From Metallyticus violacea (lineage: Eukaryota > Arthropoda > Insecta > Mantodea > Metallyticidae), in assembly GCA_030762175.1 (NCBI GenBank), contig CM060846.1, positions 305,322,512 through 305,386,511 of the forward strand: a stretch of DNA of 64,000 nt, written 5' to 3'. The notes under the pieces were generated by a model that was not told where the DNA came from, did not search any database, and saw nothing but the letters and a program-made list of their open reading frames with translations. A program made the position numbers and the translations under genes. Each line of letters opens with the position of its first letter. The stretch's first letter is position 1. Of the stretch, positions 1 through 10,406 are shown piece by piece.

Positions 1-506
1 CAAAATATATCTATCAAAGAAACAAAATTAAATGTCTATTGATCCAAGAACCCATCTTGGCTTTAAAAACTTCCTAGCAAACTTTAGAAATTTCGCTTGT
101 CCTGTCCTTGAAGATTTTCTGATTCTAATAGTTGAATAACTTTCCAGAGGTAGTCTGAGAATTTTAAATGCACTTCCTGAATATACACTATCCATTTTGT
201 CTGCAACAATTCTATAAAGTTTCAGCTAAGCCAACTTTAGCTTTTCTTTAAATATAATGCACCTCGCACAGATGCAGATCGTTATCTAGAAGTATCATGC
301 TGCAAGGTGACACACTTACATACTAAATGCAATCCAGACGATATTTCATGACACCCAGGAGTTTTGAGATATTGTTTCTGATCCATTTTTCCTCTAGTTT
401 TCACAATATCCCCAACTTTGTTCCCAGAAAACCATTTCTGAGTCATAACAGACCCCACGACTAACAGCAGAACACAGTGGTGAGAAACCTTTTCTCCTTT
501 ACAATA
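1..506. other. AT-rich stretch, nothing recognised
   Basis: No protein motif, tRNA-like box or clear repeat was seen here on either strand. Confidence 0.5.
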
Positions 507-683
507 CCGCCACGGGTGGCCGAGGTCGTTAAGGCGCGGATTCGTAGACGGGAGGTCTGGGGTTCGATTCCCACCAGGAGTACTCTCTGACTGAGAGTTT
601 TTCCAGGTTTCTCAGTCCCCACAAATGAAAAATGATAAATAGGTACCTTAAACGTAGTCCTGGAACGCTTCCTTAACAACAAC

Positions 684-716
<33 letters not shown>

Positions 717-812
717 CCTTTCCAAGTTTATCATTTAATCTCATTAATGTATCCATAATTATCTGTGTCCACCGCCTGCGATGCCTCGTAGTTAAAACGG
801 GCGTCAAACATT
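507..812 (+). mobile_element. SINE-1 copy, tRNA-derived, near full length
   Basis: The head reads CCGCCACGGGTGGCCGAGG and continues into a tRNA A-box-like GGTCGTTAAGG and a B-box-like GGTTCGATTCC, a class II (Ser/Leu-type) tRNA layout. The body carries the family landmarks: a stretch related to 'ggtaccttaaac', 'cctggaacg', 'atcctttcc', 'gtgtccaccgcctg' and a 3' end 'aaaacgggcgtcaaacatt'. The internal A-rich tract has grown into an AAC/AAT microsatellite. SINEs of this type are copied by LINE machinery after pol III transcription. No intact tRNA fold remains, so this is not a tRNA gene. Confidence 0.85.
675..716. repeat. (AAC)n/(AAT)n microsatellite inside SINE-1
   Basis: About three AAC units run into about a dozen AAT units, at the point where other SINE-1 copies have a short A-run between 'ttcctt' and 'tcctttcc'. 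Confidence 0.95.
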
Positions 813-2684
813 ATCTTTCCTTTACGATGGCAGGCTCATATTTTCACCCGTTACCAAAATGCTCATCTGTGAAAAGTACTTGTACTTATAGCAATCAGCA
901 AGTGTTCAGTGTCGATATTGTCTTACCCATGGAGTCTCTTCTCTACCGCTATGTAAGTATGAATTAACAAAGCGTTTCTTTACTACCACATGCAGCTTCA
1001 GATCAGCCTCTGAAAGTGGACTTTTTGCCAATGCAACAGTCTTCTTGTTAATTCACTAATGTATGGTGCAGTTTTAAATCGATTTCTTTTATTGTTAATT
1101 CCAACAAATTCATCATCTCTTTTTATAGTTTTGCAAAGCTATACTGCTGGCAAATCTCGTTGCTACCAGTATTTGTATGGGGGACAAGGCTCTCCAAATA
1201 GAAAGTCACATTCTTTAGAAATCTGACGGATTTTCACAGTGCTACAATTGCAGTACGTCTTTCAAGCGACATTTTCACCCTTGGAACCAGTGCAATCATG
1301 CAATAATTTAAATTGTTACCAATAAACTGAACTGTACTGTACACAGCAGGTTTAACTAGCAAAGGGACCTTGTTGCACACCTTGGTTATAGTAGTCGAAA
1401 GAATATCGCCAACTCGTAAGTTGCATAGGCACTTATGTATGTACATATGACCCAGGCAATAAAATATTCAACTCCAGATTGTTATAGTTACTTTCTCTAA
1501 AGCAAAAACAAAGTGAACAATGACATTGTAAAATAATATACCATTTATTTAATAATTAAATCATCTGCATAACATTGCATAGCAATTGATTTAAGTGCCG
1601 ATTTATTGTAAATGTATTGAATTAATGAGCTGCAGTGTACACTACGGAAACACATATAAAACGTTAAGCTCGTATACTCGTAAGAGGACAAAAAGAGGGC
1701 ATTAGAAAGCCACGATTGTTAATGGATTGTTTCTTTAATAAGCATTTTAAGGAAAGCTGTCCCAGGCTAAACGGATTACCGTAAACTTGGTAGGAACACC
1801 TGCAAAAATGTCATGTATTTGAACAAAAACTTTTAATACAGCGGATACTATGGAACGGGCATCATGTGCAGAACTAGAAACCCCATTTACAGTGGTTAGC
1901 CTGTCTACCAACTTGACCGAGGATTATAAATGAATTGGAAATCTTTCTTCATGCAATGTGTATCAGTACACATTCACAGTAAAGGCAAACAGAGGCTTGA
2001 AAGTAATGCTTGTTACTTAGGTTATGCCTGTGTATTTACTCTTGGGTTTCCAAGCATCATTCAATGTTTATAAATATTTCAATGAGAATCGAAAACATGT
2101 GTTCTATTCTTTCTAAAAAAGTAATTAAAAATAAGAACATTAATTCGTGTGTGAAAATAGAAATTTTAAGTATTTGTTTAATGTAAAACGTTTTTTATTG
2201 TTCGGCAAAGTTCCGTAGATACCAATCCCACAAAGGATCAAGGCTTTTGTCCAGCAGAAAACCAGAGGGCTGTACCGAAACTACGAGATTATAACCAGGA
2301 CTAAAATATCAAAGTTTATATCATATTACCTTTATTTTCTCATGCCATGACAAAACTGTTTGTTTATGGAAATTTCAAATTTGTATGAAAATCAGATATT
2401 TGTGTTTATTTACCTGTTTACCAATAATGAGCATTTTCCTCTTTGATGAGTTAATTTACAATACTTGGAAAAAGAAGAAAATGTCCTTCACACAACTTTA
2501 TGAAAACTCACTAGGCTATAAAGCTTGTGAATAGAATAATATCTTGTGTTCACCCCAACGAACCCAAATCGAAGAGAACAACAGTTTCACCGTAATTCCT
2601 ATGGAAGACATGTTCATGGTATACATTTGAGTTAAGCAGATCGAAATTATTCTGAATTAAAAAAATTCTCGATATCTGAGGTGC
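813..2684. other. AT-rich non-coding stretch
   Basis: Only short random frames are present (the longest is about 70 codons, minus strand, near 1.2-1.4 kb). No motif or repeat was recognised. Confidence 0.5.
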
Positions 2685-2720
2685 GTTGCAAAATGATAAG
2701 ACCAACTGATGAAACTCGTT
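2685..2720 (+). repeat. Left terminal inverted repeat of Tc3-like element
   Basis: It pairs with 3652-3688 on the opposite strand, sharing the uninterrupted core 'taagaccaactga' and the following 'aaactc'. Confidence 0.7.
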
Positions 2721-2851
2721 ATGCATAGAAAAAAAAAATGAAACCAAATATTTGTGAGTTTAAGGAAATCAAAGTATATGCCCTTTATCGTAGAGGTAGT
2801 TACAAACATATGTATTCATTGCACACAGGTCGGAAGAGAGAAGATAGTCCT

Positions 2852-2875
2852 GTTGCAAAATGATAAGATCAGGAT
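2852..2875 (+). repeat. Internal direct copy of the terminal repeat
   Basis: GTTGCAAAATGATAAGA recurs exactly, 167 bases after the left end. Tc1/Tc3 relatives with inverted/direct-repeat ends carry two transposase sites per end, and this looks like that arrangement. A nested second element end is the alternative. Confidence 0.6.
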
Positions 2876-3000
2876 GAATAATTCTTAGCTTCGTACACAA
2901 ACACGGTTTCCCAGCTGTGGAGTGTCTGTTGTGTTTGTGAACAGTGCACGATGAAGTAAGTAGATTGGAAGACAGGACGGGTAGGTAGATGTGTAGGTAG

Positions 3001-3273
3001 GTTAACGCCTACAAACAAGAAGAATTTTCGTCTCGGGAAATAGCAAGAAGCCTTGGCAGGTCACCAAGCGTGATAAATAGGTTCCTGAAGCTAGAAAATA
3101 ATTATGAAATGAAAAGGTCTCCTGGAAGACCTCAAAAACATACACCTCGACAAAAGAGGCAAGTGATCAGAAAGCTCAGTGCCGGTGAATCATTGCTGGG
3201 AAACTTTCTCGTGATCCCACTGCCAATGTTTACAAATCGACACTGTGCAGGCTAGTAAGAAAAAGAAAAACAA
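3001..3273 (+). pseudogene. Tc3-like transposase N-terminal HTH domain, truncated
   Basis: After an in-frame stop at 2998, the frame reads a helix-turn-helix of Tc1/Tc3 transposases: KQEEFSSREIARSLGRSPSV followed by INRFLKLENNYEMKRSPGRP. SPGRP is the GRPR-like hinge between the two HTH units in this family. A frame change near 3200 is needed to continue as KLSRDPTANVYKSTLCRLVR. The catalytic DDE part is absent: at about 3275 the sequence passes into SINE-1. An intact protein of this family has roughly 330-350 residues; about 90 are left here. The family assignment is from motif resemblance only. Confidence 0.7.
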
Positions 3274-3275
3274 CC

Positions 3276-3298
3276 TCGGCGGTGAACACTGGTAATGA
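3276..3298 (-). mobile_element. Older SINE-1 fragment, left part
   Basis: The bases 'ggcggtgaacactggt' match the 3' body of SINE-1 on the minus strand. They resume at 3566 after a second SINE-1 copy, so this is one half of an interrupted older SINE. Confidence 0.6.
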
Positions 3299-3564
3299 AT
3301 AGTGTTTAACGCCCGTTTTTGCTACAGAGGCACCACAGGCGATGGACACTTGTGATACATGAAATGAAATGAAATGATATATTGGGAAAGGATTTATTTT
3401 TAAGGAAGGAAACGTTCCAGGCCTAAGTTTAGGGTACCTCCCCGGCACTTGCCATTTATGAGGACTGAGGAAAACCCTCAGGGAGAACGGTCCTGGCGGT
3501 ATTCGAACCCCAGACCTCCCGCTCACGAGTCTGCGATTTAACGACCTCGGCCACCCGTGGCGGT
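3299..3564 (-). mobile_element. SINE-1 copy, full length
   Basis: On the minus strand the copy runs from the tRNA-like head (ends in plus-strand 'ggccacccgtggcgg') to the tail (plus-strand 'agtgtttaacgcccg'). It is flanked by near-identical 15-mers, 'gtgaacactggtaat' (3282-3296) and 'gtgaacactggtgat' (3567-3581), which look like a target-site duplication. It landed inside an older SINE-1. Confidence 0.88.
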
Positions 3565-3565
3565 A

Positions 3566-3622
3566 TGTGAACACTGGTGATACACGAAATGAAATGATAA
3601 ATTGGGAAAGGATTTTTTTTGA
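3566..3622 (-). mobile_element. Older SINE-1 fragment, right part
   Basis: The segment 'acactggtgatacacgaaat' and the following 'gataaattgggaaagg' plus a T-run match the SINE-1 body on the minus strand. It ends at the T-run, so the tRNA head of this older copy is missing. Confidence 0.7.
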
Positions 3623-3651
3623 TTAATTGAGAATGGAGTTTTTGTTGTACA

Positions 3652-3688
3652 TGAAGAGTTTAGTCAGTTGGTCTTATTATGGTGTAGC
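3652..3688 (-). repeat. Right terminal inverted repeat of Tc3-like element
   Basis: Inverse partner of 2685-2720; the plus strand reads 'tcagttggtcttattatgg'. Confidence 0.7.
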
Positions 3689-3927
3689 ATACCTTAATAC
3701 ATGTTTTAACGTGGCACTCCAACACCAACATTTGCATGTATCGTTGCTTAATTTATTTTTCGGTTTTACTTCGAAACATATGTAAAATAACCTTTAAATA
3801 TAAGAAATACACGACAAATAAATCAAGTTACGTACGTGGTAATGTCGGGAATAAGAATACAAAACCTTTAAAAGCGAGAAGTGTTTAAATTTTCATATAA
3901 ATAAGTGTATCGCTGCACCAAATATTA

Positions 3928-3981
<54 letters not shown>

Positions 3982-4425
3982 CTAAATGTTTGCCATCCGC
4001 AAAGTCAGTTATTCATTGCAAGGTGAAGCGCTAAATTGAAATAATGTGTATGTGCGTATCACGCTCACACTGATATTAAAGTTCAGTAATTTTGATGTGA
4101 AAACCTAGAAGATGCCAGTATATTTTCAAATGAATATTATGCAGCACATTTTTCAATATTCTTGCCCAACAATGTTATAGCACATAACTTACCCTTTCTG
4201 TTGAAATATATATTCGATGAATCTTCCAAATGTAAGCGGTACAACCGAAATTTTTACTACCACCTAGATTTCAAATCGTATTCAGGTGCATTGGTGTTAA
4301 ATGTCAGCAGGTGTGCAAAAGAGCGTGACATTATGATCTGTTCTAGACGGCACGACTAAAATGCGCTTTCGGCATACGGGACTGGATTAATTATAATTGT
4401 TCAAACGATCATCCTCACGCGACTG
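3689..4425. other. AT-rich stretch with one microsatellite
   Basis: Nothing coding was recognised. The stretch holds the AAT array at 3931-3980 and a random 65-codon frame near 4.16-4.36 kb. Confidence 0.5.
3931..3980. repeat. (AAT)n microsatellite
   Basis: About 16-17 uninterrupted AAT units. Confidence 0.97.
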
Positions 4426-4429
4426 TGCG

Positions 4430-4476
<47 letters not shown>
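4426..4476. repeat. (GC)n-(AC)n compound microsatellite
   Basis: A GC dinucleotide run of about six units joins an AC run of about nineteen units. Frames through it read poly-His/Thr or poly-Val/Cys and are artefacts. Alternating purine-pyrimidine tracts like this can adopt Z-DNA. Confidence 0.97.
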
Positions 4477-4479
<3 letters not shown>

Positions 4480-5009
4480 CAAAGTTGGCATCATCACTTG
4501 TGCAATTTTCTCTAGTCGCGCGGAATGTCAGATATATCCGCGATGTGCGACTAATCTCTATGTGCTTACAGAGCACACAACAGAAATCTGGGGACAAACA
4601 TCCCATGAGATCGCAAAAGAATTTGCCAAACACTTCCACTGGCTTATTTTCTCTATGTACTATTTCTTTCGTTTCTTTTTCCACGTCCCAAAAAATAAAG
4701 GATACAATGATGTTTGACCATCCTCGCCAACGACGTTATCTATAGTAACTATAATGTACCAGGTCATCCAAGTATCTAATATCCGAAGCGACGGTGGAAG
4801 CGGGGCAACAAAAGAGTCGGTTGTAGAAACACTAATAAATTCTAAAGTACCTCTTATCATGATTGGAACCCGACTACCCGTCCCCCCCCCCCAAATAAGC
4901 TCCTGATAGTAATAAGGGACTCGGTACGGACACACAAATCATAAATAAACACTCGTTGTGGAATAGGACATTTAGGCTTAGTATTGGTTTTTCATGGTTT
5001 TGTCGCTTC
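4477..5009. other. Non-coding stretch with C-run
   Basis: A run of about 11 C lies near 4882-4892. No gene motif was seen. Confidence 0.5.
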
Positions 5010-5212
5010 GTATCAACGCGACCTGCGGGTCAGCAGTCAGAGCGGAAGGTCCCGGCAAAGTGAATGTAATATTCGTATGACTGATCAAGTTCTCGCAATT
5101 ATTAACTAAAATTACTATGAAAATAAACGCATGTCTTATGAAAGATGTTGATTTCTGGCATCTTTTTAGTAAACCGTCACTCGCACGCATCTGTTCATCT
5201 TCCGAAATCGAG
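5010..5212 (-). repeat. Arm A of a diverged inverted duplication, possibly an exon remnant
   Basis: Read on the minus strand this arm aligns with 5540-5765 on the plus strand over about 200 bases. Shared blocks in the same order include 'ggaagatgaa', 'aaaagatgccagaaat', 'catct.tca', 'gtttatttt', 'aattgcga' and 'cttg'. The minus frame is open for 70 codons (5190-4978) and reads LLKRCQKSTSFIRHAFIFIV, with a hydrophobic segment. I do not recognise the protein. It could be a copy of a membrane-protein exon or just an old repeat. Confidence 0.55.
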
Positions 5213-5539
5213 TCAATTATTTTCGTTCAATTCTTCTAATGCGCAGGGGTTTGTTACATACACTTTGTTATTTAACTTTCCCAGTAAATAAAAACCACGT
5301 ACTGTCAGTATGCTATCCTTGCATCCATTCTCAAAAGAAGATAAGCCCTATTATTCTGTAAGCATTTACTGCGCATCGCTTTTCTCGTCATACAGGGGGA
5401 TTTCAAAGTTTTCTTTTGTGTGTTGCCTCGAAACATGGCCAAGCAAATATAACTGTGCTTCATTAGGGGGACGAAAAAAAAAATCCGAATATCAGGATCA
5501 ATTGTCAGCAATTCGTGGATAATGATGATATGACAGCCT

Positions 5540-5765
5540 TTCGTTGTTTAACTGGCTCAATTCTGGAAGATGAATGATAATTTTCAAAAAAGATGCCAGA
5601 AATGTGTGTATGATGCAGGACAAAATAGCCAACATCTGTCACAAAGTACGTGTTTATTTTTATCTTAATTGCATTTGCAATTGCGAAAAACTTGAATCGG
5701 TTAAGTGGATTTTACAGTCACTTCGCTGGGAGCTACAGTGAAACGGTGCAGCAGAAATTCAAGGC
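5540..5765 (+). repeat. Arm B of the inverted duplication
   Basis: Partner of 5010-5212. The plus frame reads SILEDE, then stops, then YVFIFILIAFAIAKNLNRLS, comparable in order to arm A (SISEDE ... HAFIFIVILVNNCENLIS). Stop codons and an insertion of about 25 bases show it is not an intact coding exon. Confidence 0.55.
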
Positions 5766-6659
5766 TACCTTTATTATGGTAATGAGTTGGTGTTAATACA
5801 TTACATAGGAATAAGAATTAGGGATTCAAAACTATATTTATTATGTATATTATGTGATTTGATATTTAGAATTACGTGTACTATATATTAATATAGTTAT
5901 TTCTTGTATGTGTATTTGATCTGATACGTGTATGTTTTTGGTAGGCAACAGTATTTTGCAATAGGCATCGTGTTTATTTCCATGTTTTGTTACAACTTGT
6001 TGACCTGAGCCAACTGTGAAAAACCCCTAGAAAGGGAAAGAAATGTTGCGTACATGTGTATAGGCAGACTGCGTGTCATCATGCTGACAAAATTGCAAAG
6101 GAGACAATGGGCAAAAGGTTCCTTTTGTTAAGACCACAAGCCACGGCTCTATCTGGGAATATATCGGCAAGAAGGTAACTGACACAGGGCAAGAGGCTTA
6201 AAACCCTTTTAGACGGGCCAAGTTTGGGAAATTGCTATAACCGCTTGTAAGAACAGAACACGAGTAGCACACTTTGAAAGAAACAAAATTCTAAAAGGAA
6301 TTAAAATGTCAAACCCGCGACAAAGTGTTTTTAGCAGGCAGATGGAGAAAGCTAGCATTAAAAGAATTATGCCGTACATTCAGGGGAATAGGGACTTATG
6401 ATAGTGGGAATTGTACGTGCGCTATCGCTAAATCTTAGTTTCCAGATCAAGGATAGTGAAGGGGGAAGGAAATTGAAAATGTCAAATTATCAAAGACTAG
6501 ACCGAAATATATTATAGAAGCCTAGGCATTGAGAAAAAGTGAATTTTGAAAGAGGAGAATTATTTGAACCAATGGCCATTGTCTAAAAATGATCGAATGA
6601 GAATAACTTAGCAATATAATAAATATTTTGGGATAGCCAATAGAGAACTTATCAGTAGG
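5766..6659. other. AT-rich non-coding stretch
   Basis: No motif, repeat or sizeable frame was recognised. Confidence 0.5.
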
Positions 6660-7205
6660 AAATAAAATAGTATAAGTAAAGAGTTTTTATTTCGCGTGGG
6701 AGGAGCGAGGAGATAGAAAGCGGAATGGCAGGCAGGACAGAAGAGAGTTGTTGACAGATATCAGAGTTGGGCAGACAGACAGTTGCGAACATATTGGACA
6801 GTTGTTGAGACATATCAGAAGGATGGAACGAGAAGAGAGTGGTTGACAAGTAACAGAGTAAAGACAGTCGCGAGCAGATATCGCTATTGTGAAGGTTGAG
6901 AGATAGAGGACCAATGAGAATTAACACAATTGTTACAGAAGTGAGAATTGCGGCCGACGATGCAAATGTAACAAAGAATAGGTCAAGTATTACGATAGCC
7001 GGAGCATAGGCAGACTGTCAATGGTTAGTCATAGTATGGAAAATAGACAGTGACAAAGACAGAATAGTAAGGCAGAGAGTAGAAGTGGGGGAATATCATA
7101 TCAGTGTAACAAGATAATAGAACTTTGTTAGGCAGTGGCTAGCAGTCCGATACTGATAGGCTGGCGTCTTAAATATGAATAAACTGTTATTGAAGAAAAC
7201 TATCT
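6660..7205 (+). repeat. Purine-rich degenerate repeat block, possible LTR-like end
   Basis: The plus strand is strongly A/G-biased and repeats variants of 'cagatatcagagttggg' and 'agagagt.gttgaca' several times, which gives repetitive antisense frames (SDIC..LS, SDICQQLS). It ends with a polyadenylation-like 'aataaa' at about 7179 just before an unusual frame at 7240. That order resembles an LTR followed by a gag-like ORF, but no matching second LTR or primer-binding site was found. Confidence 0.35.
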
Positions 7206-7239
7206 TGTGAGTCTATTGTGTGATACCTTCCCTGTTTCC

Positions 7240-7437
7240 ATGGATCCGAAAGATCCACAAAACACTCCAGTGAACCCTGAGACCTACACCACAATTAAAT
7301 TGGAGCTACCGACTGAGCTAGGAGCCGACACAACAAGAAAGAACAATAAACCAACATTCATCATCAACCGAATCCCAGCATCCCCCGAACACACCTTCAT
7401 TAAAACCAGTTCTGATTACAAACCCACCATTTATTGA
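7240..7437 (+). CDS. Unrecognised short ORF with coding-like composition
   Basis: An ATG at 7240 opens 65 codons beginning MDPKDPQNTPVNPETYTT and ending KTSSDYKPTIY. The frame is also open upstream to 7207. Residues are mostly P, T, N, E, K and D, and the DNA is richer in C than its neighbours, unlike the AT-driven random frames elsewhere. There is no domain that I recognise. Its position after a purine-rich block with an AATAAA suggests the start of a retroelement gag-like protein, but an orphan exon or chance frame is equally possible. There is no clear splice donor and no downstream pol motif. Confidence 0.25.
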   Translation: MDPKDPQNTPVNPETYTTIKLELPTELGADTTRKNNKPTFIINRIPASPEHTFIKTSSDYKPTIY

Positions 7438-7660
7438 AACCGCTCCAGATGACGAATCAACGTGGGGCATAGAAACAACAACCTATTAATCAACTAATTA
7501 ATAATCCTTAACACCCCACCTTTCATTTAAACCGCTCCAACGGGCAAGAAAATCACGAAAGACTTTATATTTGCTTTAGTTCTCAGCAGACTTTACTCTA
7601 AAATTAGATACGTATTGTTTCCTGTACTGTTCAAACGACACTGACTGGATGGCGTGAGAC
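7438..7660. other. Non-coding stretch downstream of the short ORF
   Basis: The phrase 'aaaccgctcca' occurs twice (about 7437 and 7530). No frame or domain continues. Confidence 0.4.
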
Positions 7661-7680
7661 TCAAGGCCAACACAGCAGTT

Positions 7681-7740
7681 CGATAAACCCCGCCCTGCTC
7701 AACTCTTGTAGCCCCCGATTCCTTGATCGGTGGTTTATCG
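7681..7740. other. GC-rich nested hairpin
   Basis: Stem CGATAAACC (7681-7689) pairs perfectly with GGTTTATCG (7732-7740). Inside the loop CCGAT (7715-7719) pairs with ATCGG (7726-7730). The surrounding 7661-7800 is a GC-rich patch in AT-rich DNA. A structured transcript or transposon end is conceivable; no family was recognised. Confidence 0.45.
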
Positions 7741-7800
7741 GCGGATGCAGTTCCCGCCGCCCCGTCGGTCATAAGCTGACCCGATCATTTAGCTATTGAA

Positions 7801-10406
7801 AGCGTGTGAAACACACAACGGGGACGGCAGCAACTACGCTTATACTTGGACGCTTACTGCATACCTCTTTAAATGTAAGCTGAATGTACAAGGAGACAAA
7901 ACAACGCACTCTAGCTTTGTAGTTGCTGGGGGGCATCAGAGGTGTATGCACCTAATACGAATGTCAAACCAGAGGCCATAGAGCAATTAAATTAAGTTTA
8001 TATAATATTCTTGATACTAGATATATGATAAGAAACAACCCTTTAAAGAAAATAAAAGATAAAAATGACATTTTATAAATATGAGGTCTTAATTTTGCGT
8101 AACAATAATTAGCGGTGTCTGCATAAATAAATGTAAATGTTATATTTTTTTTCAAAATAAATTTCATTGTTTACGTATTTTATTTATAAATTTTGTCATA
8201 TAAATGAACAAAAAAGTATAAAAATGTTCTTACACAATTATTATGGCTACGCTAGAAAGTTACAAATGTTTTGTATTTTCGTTACTATAGTTTACTTTAA
8301 ATTTTGCGATACAATAAAACTTCTAAACATTTAAAACCCCCTAAAATGCGCCAATGTTTGTGCAATATATATAAATGTTCGTGCGATTGTTGCGTTTAGT
8401 TTATAACAACGATAATGGAAATGCTTTCAGTGCATGCACAATAGCTCAAACTATTTTAAAACTACATAGCATGCATTCGAATAATACTTGTGATTTGATT
8501 GGTTAAAAAAAAAATACAGTAATGATGGCCATGATGACGTTGCAAAGCTAAAAAAATGAACTTGTGAGGCAGTGAAACCAACATATGCTTGTTTGAAGAC
8601 ATTTCCTTGTTGGCAACGAGATGCATGTAATGAATTTAACAGTGAAAGGAACAAGAAGACCGCCGTCTATATCTCCAAGCCATTAATTATCCAGGAAATC
8701 AAACGAAAACCACTGCGAAGCGAGTGGTAAGGATCGAGAGCAGATTAGCGGTTATGGATTACGACCGTCAGTTGTGCGCTTACTCGTAATTGTGTTCATT
8801 AACCTCCTTAGCTATCACTTCGGCGAACCCAAGTATTACGCAATTCAATTTGACAACACATTCATTCATTTCCTCATAAAAGTTAGAGAAAACTTTCTGC
8901 AATCGTCACACGCAGACCACCTTCGGCTTTTAAAATGAACTAACGCTTAGGTGCGTGCTCTTTAATTGGAGGACTAGACTTAGATCTCATTAGGGATAAA
9001 TATCATGTGAAATATCAAAACCACTAGTAATGACCAGCTCCGTGCTAATTTGTGCCATCATTGTTGCTAAGATAATGACAGATTGTGTAGAATGATAAAA
9101 ACTTTCCTTTCTTTTTAACTTTATTTATTAACGTTATTTTTCTGAAAAGGGAAATCTAATACCTCATTCAGAAATCTTTCTCCAATCAGTAATTGAACCA
9201 AGATTAGTAGTTGGTAAAAGCAATACAGCAGTGATAAGCAATAACATTAGTCAACAGACACTCCTTTCTGTATATGGTTTGCAAATATGAGAATTGCCTT
9301 ATTTTGGGGTGCTGAACTCGATGGAGAAGTAAAATCACAAATAATATCACAAGGAGGTGATATTACTATTATCTAGAAAGCTCAAACCCTCGAGTGATAT
9401 TTATTACGTCCATTTCAGGAATAAAATAAGAATTTAAATATAATTTCCGTAAACTTGGCTTACAATATTGTAATAATTGTACATTTGTATTATGAATACT
9501 TTCAAGCCATCTAGCAACAGGCGAATGCCGATTGTCAGCAATACAATAGAGAAGGGACAAATATGGGTTTGAGACTATTTTCATGAATAGAATAAGAATA
9601 AATATAATATATATATATATTTGAAATTCGCGAACGTTAATTAACAATTGTATAAAATGCTATACTTATAAATACCTACCTATTCAAAAACCGTGAGAAT
9701 GAAATAGACGAAAGTCGATTATTTCAGTCGCTACCGTTCGATTTACCAATACCAACTGAGAAAAACGAAGCAGAGAATACATTTTACCATTCTGAACAAT
9801 GTGTTTAATGAGATTTATGATTGTTTAGGCAGATATTGTTACAATTCATAAAATGATTTCAGGCTGTTTGGATGAACACGCAAAAGCATTGCTTGTGTGA
9901 ACACGCATTAAGTTAGTTACATTTACAATTACTGAAAAGAGTAAAATGGTCAATGATGTGTGCTCTGTAATAATATAGTGGAGGTATAGCGTTGGCTATA
10001 CTGAGCACAAGACAAATGCACGTCGCGTGATAAAGCGGATTTGATAAATTTGGTTCCCATAATTTCAATGCGATATTCGGCTGTGATTGTTCAAAATTCA
10101 AAATCTTGTTTCGTTTCATTGGTCGATTTTAAGATGACGTCACATTAGTGAAATAGTCTCTATAATGTTACTTTCCTATATATACACAGTAACAACAAAA
10201 ACACAACGAAATAGAAATTTGTAAAACAGAACCATTTAAACATAAAAATAATAACACTCATAACCCCATTAATATGAAATTTATATAATTTTGGAGTGCC
10301 GATTCTAGTGAAAAAGTAGGATTATCTATGACGCAGTATTTTATACATACACAGCACTAATACAAAAACAATAAATACAATTTTAGCCAACAGGAACCAG
10401 TTTAAA
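7801..10406. other. Long AT-rich stretch
   Basis: Only short random frames and a small (AT)n run near 9605-9620 were seen. No transposon protein or tRNA-like box was recognised. Confidence 0.5.

Larger units (their letters stand above)
2685..3688 (+). mobile_element. Tc3/Tc1-like DNA transposon remnant with inverted ends
   Basis: The element is bounded by imperfect inverted repeats. The left end starts GTTGCAAAATGATAAG, and the reverse complement of the right end starts GCTACACCATAATAAG; both continue through the same 14-base core TAAGACCAACTGA(t/c) and on to 'aaactc'. Inside the left end a Tc3-like DNA-binding domain can be read. The rest of the transposase is missing and SINE-1 sequence occupies its place. 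This is an immobile, internally deleted copy. The exact outer bases are uncertain because flanking TA dinucleotides are not obvious. Confidence 0.65.

Noticed and set aside
3230..3574. 114-codon minus frame with an apparently structured sequence
   Set aside because: It is the sense translation of the SINE-1 body; similar frames recur in other copies (25173-25406, 46319-46699, 52250-52468).
4397..4745. Overlapping 106-codon frames with poly-His/Thr and poly-Val/Cys
   Set aside because: They translate the AC microsatellite in several frames on both strands.
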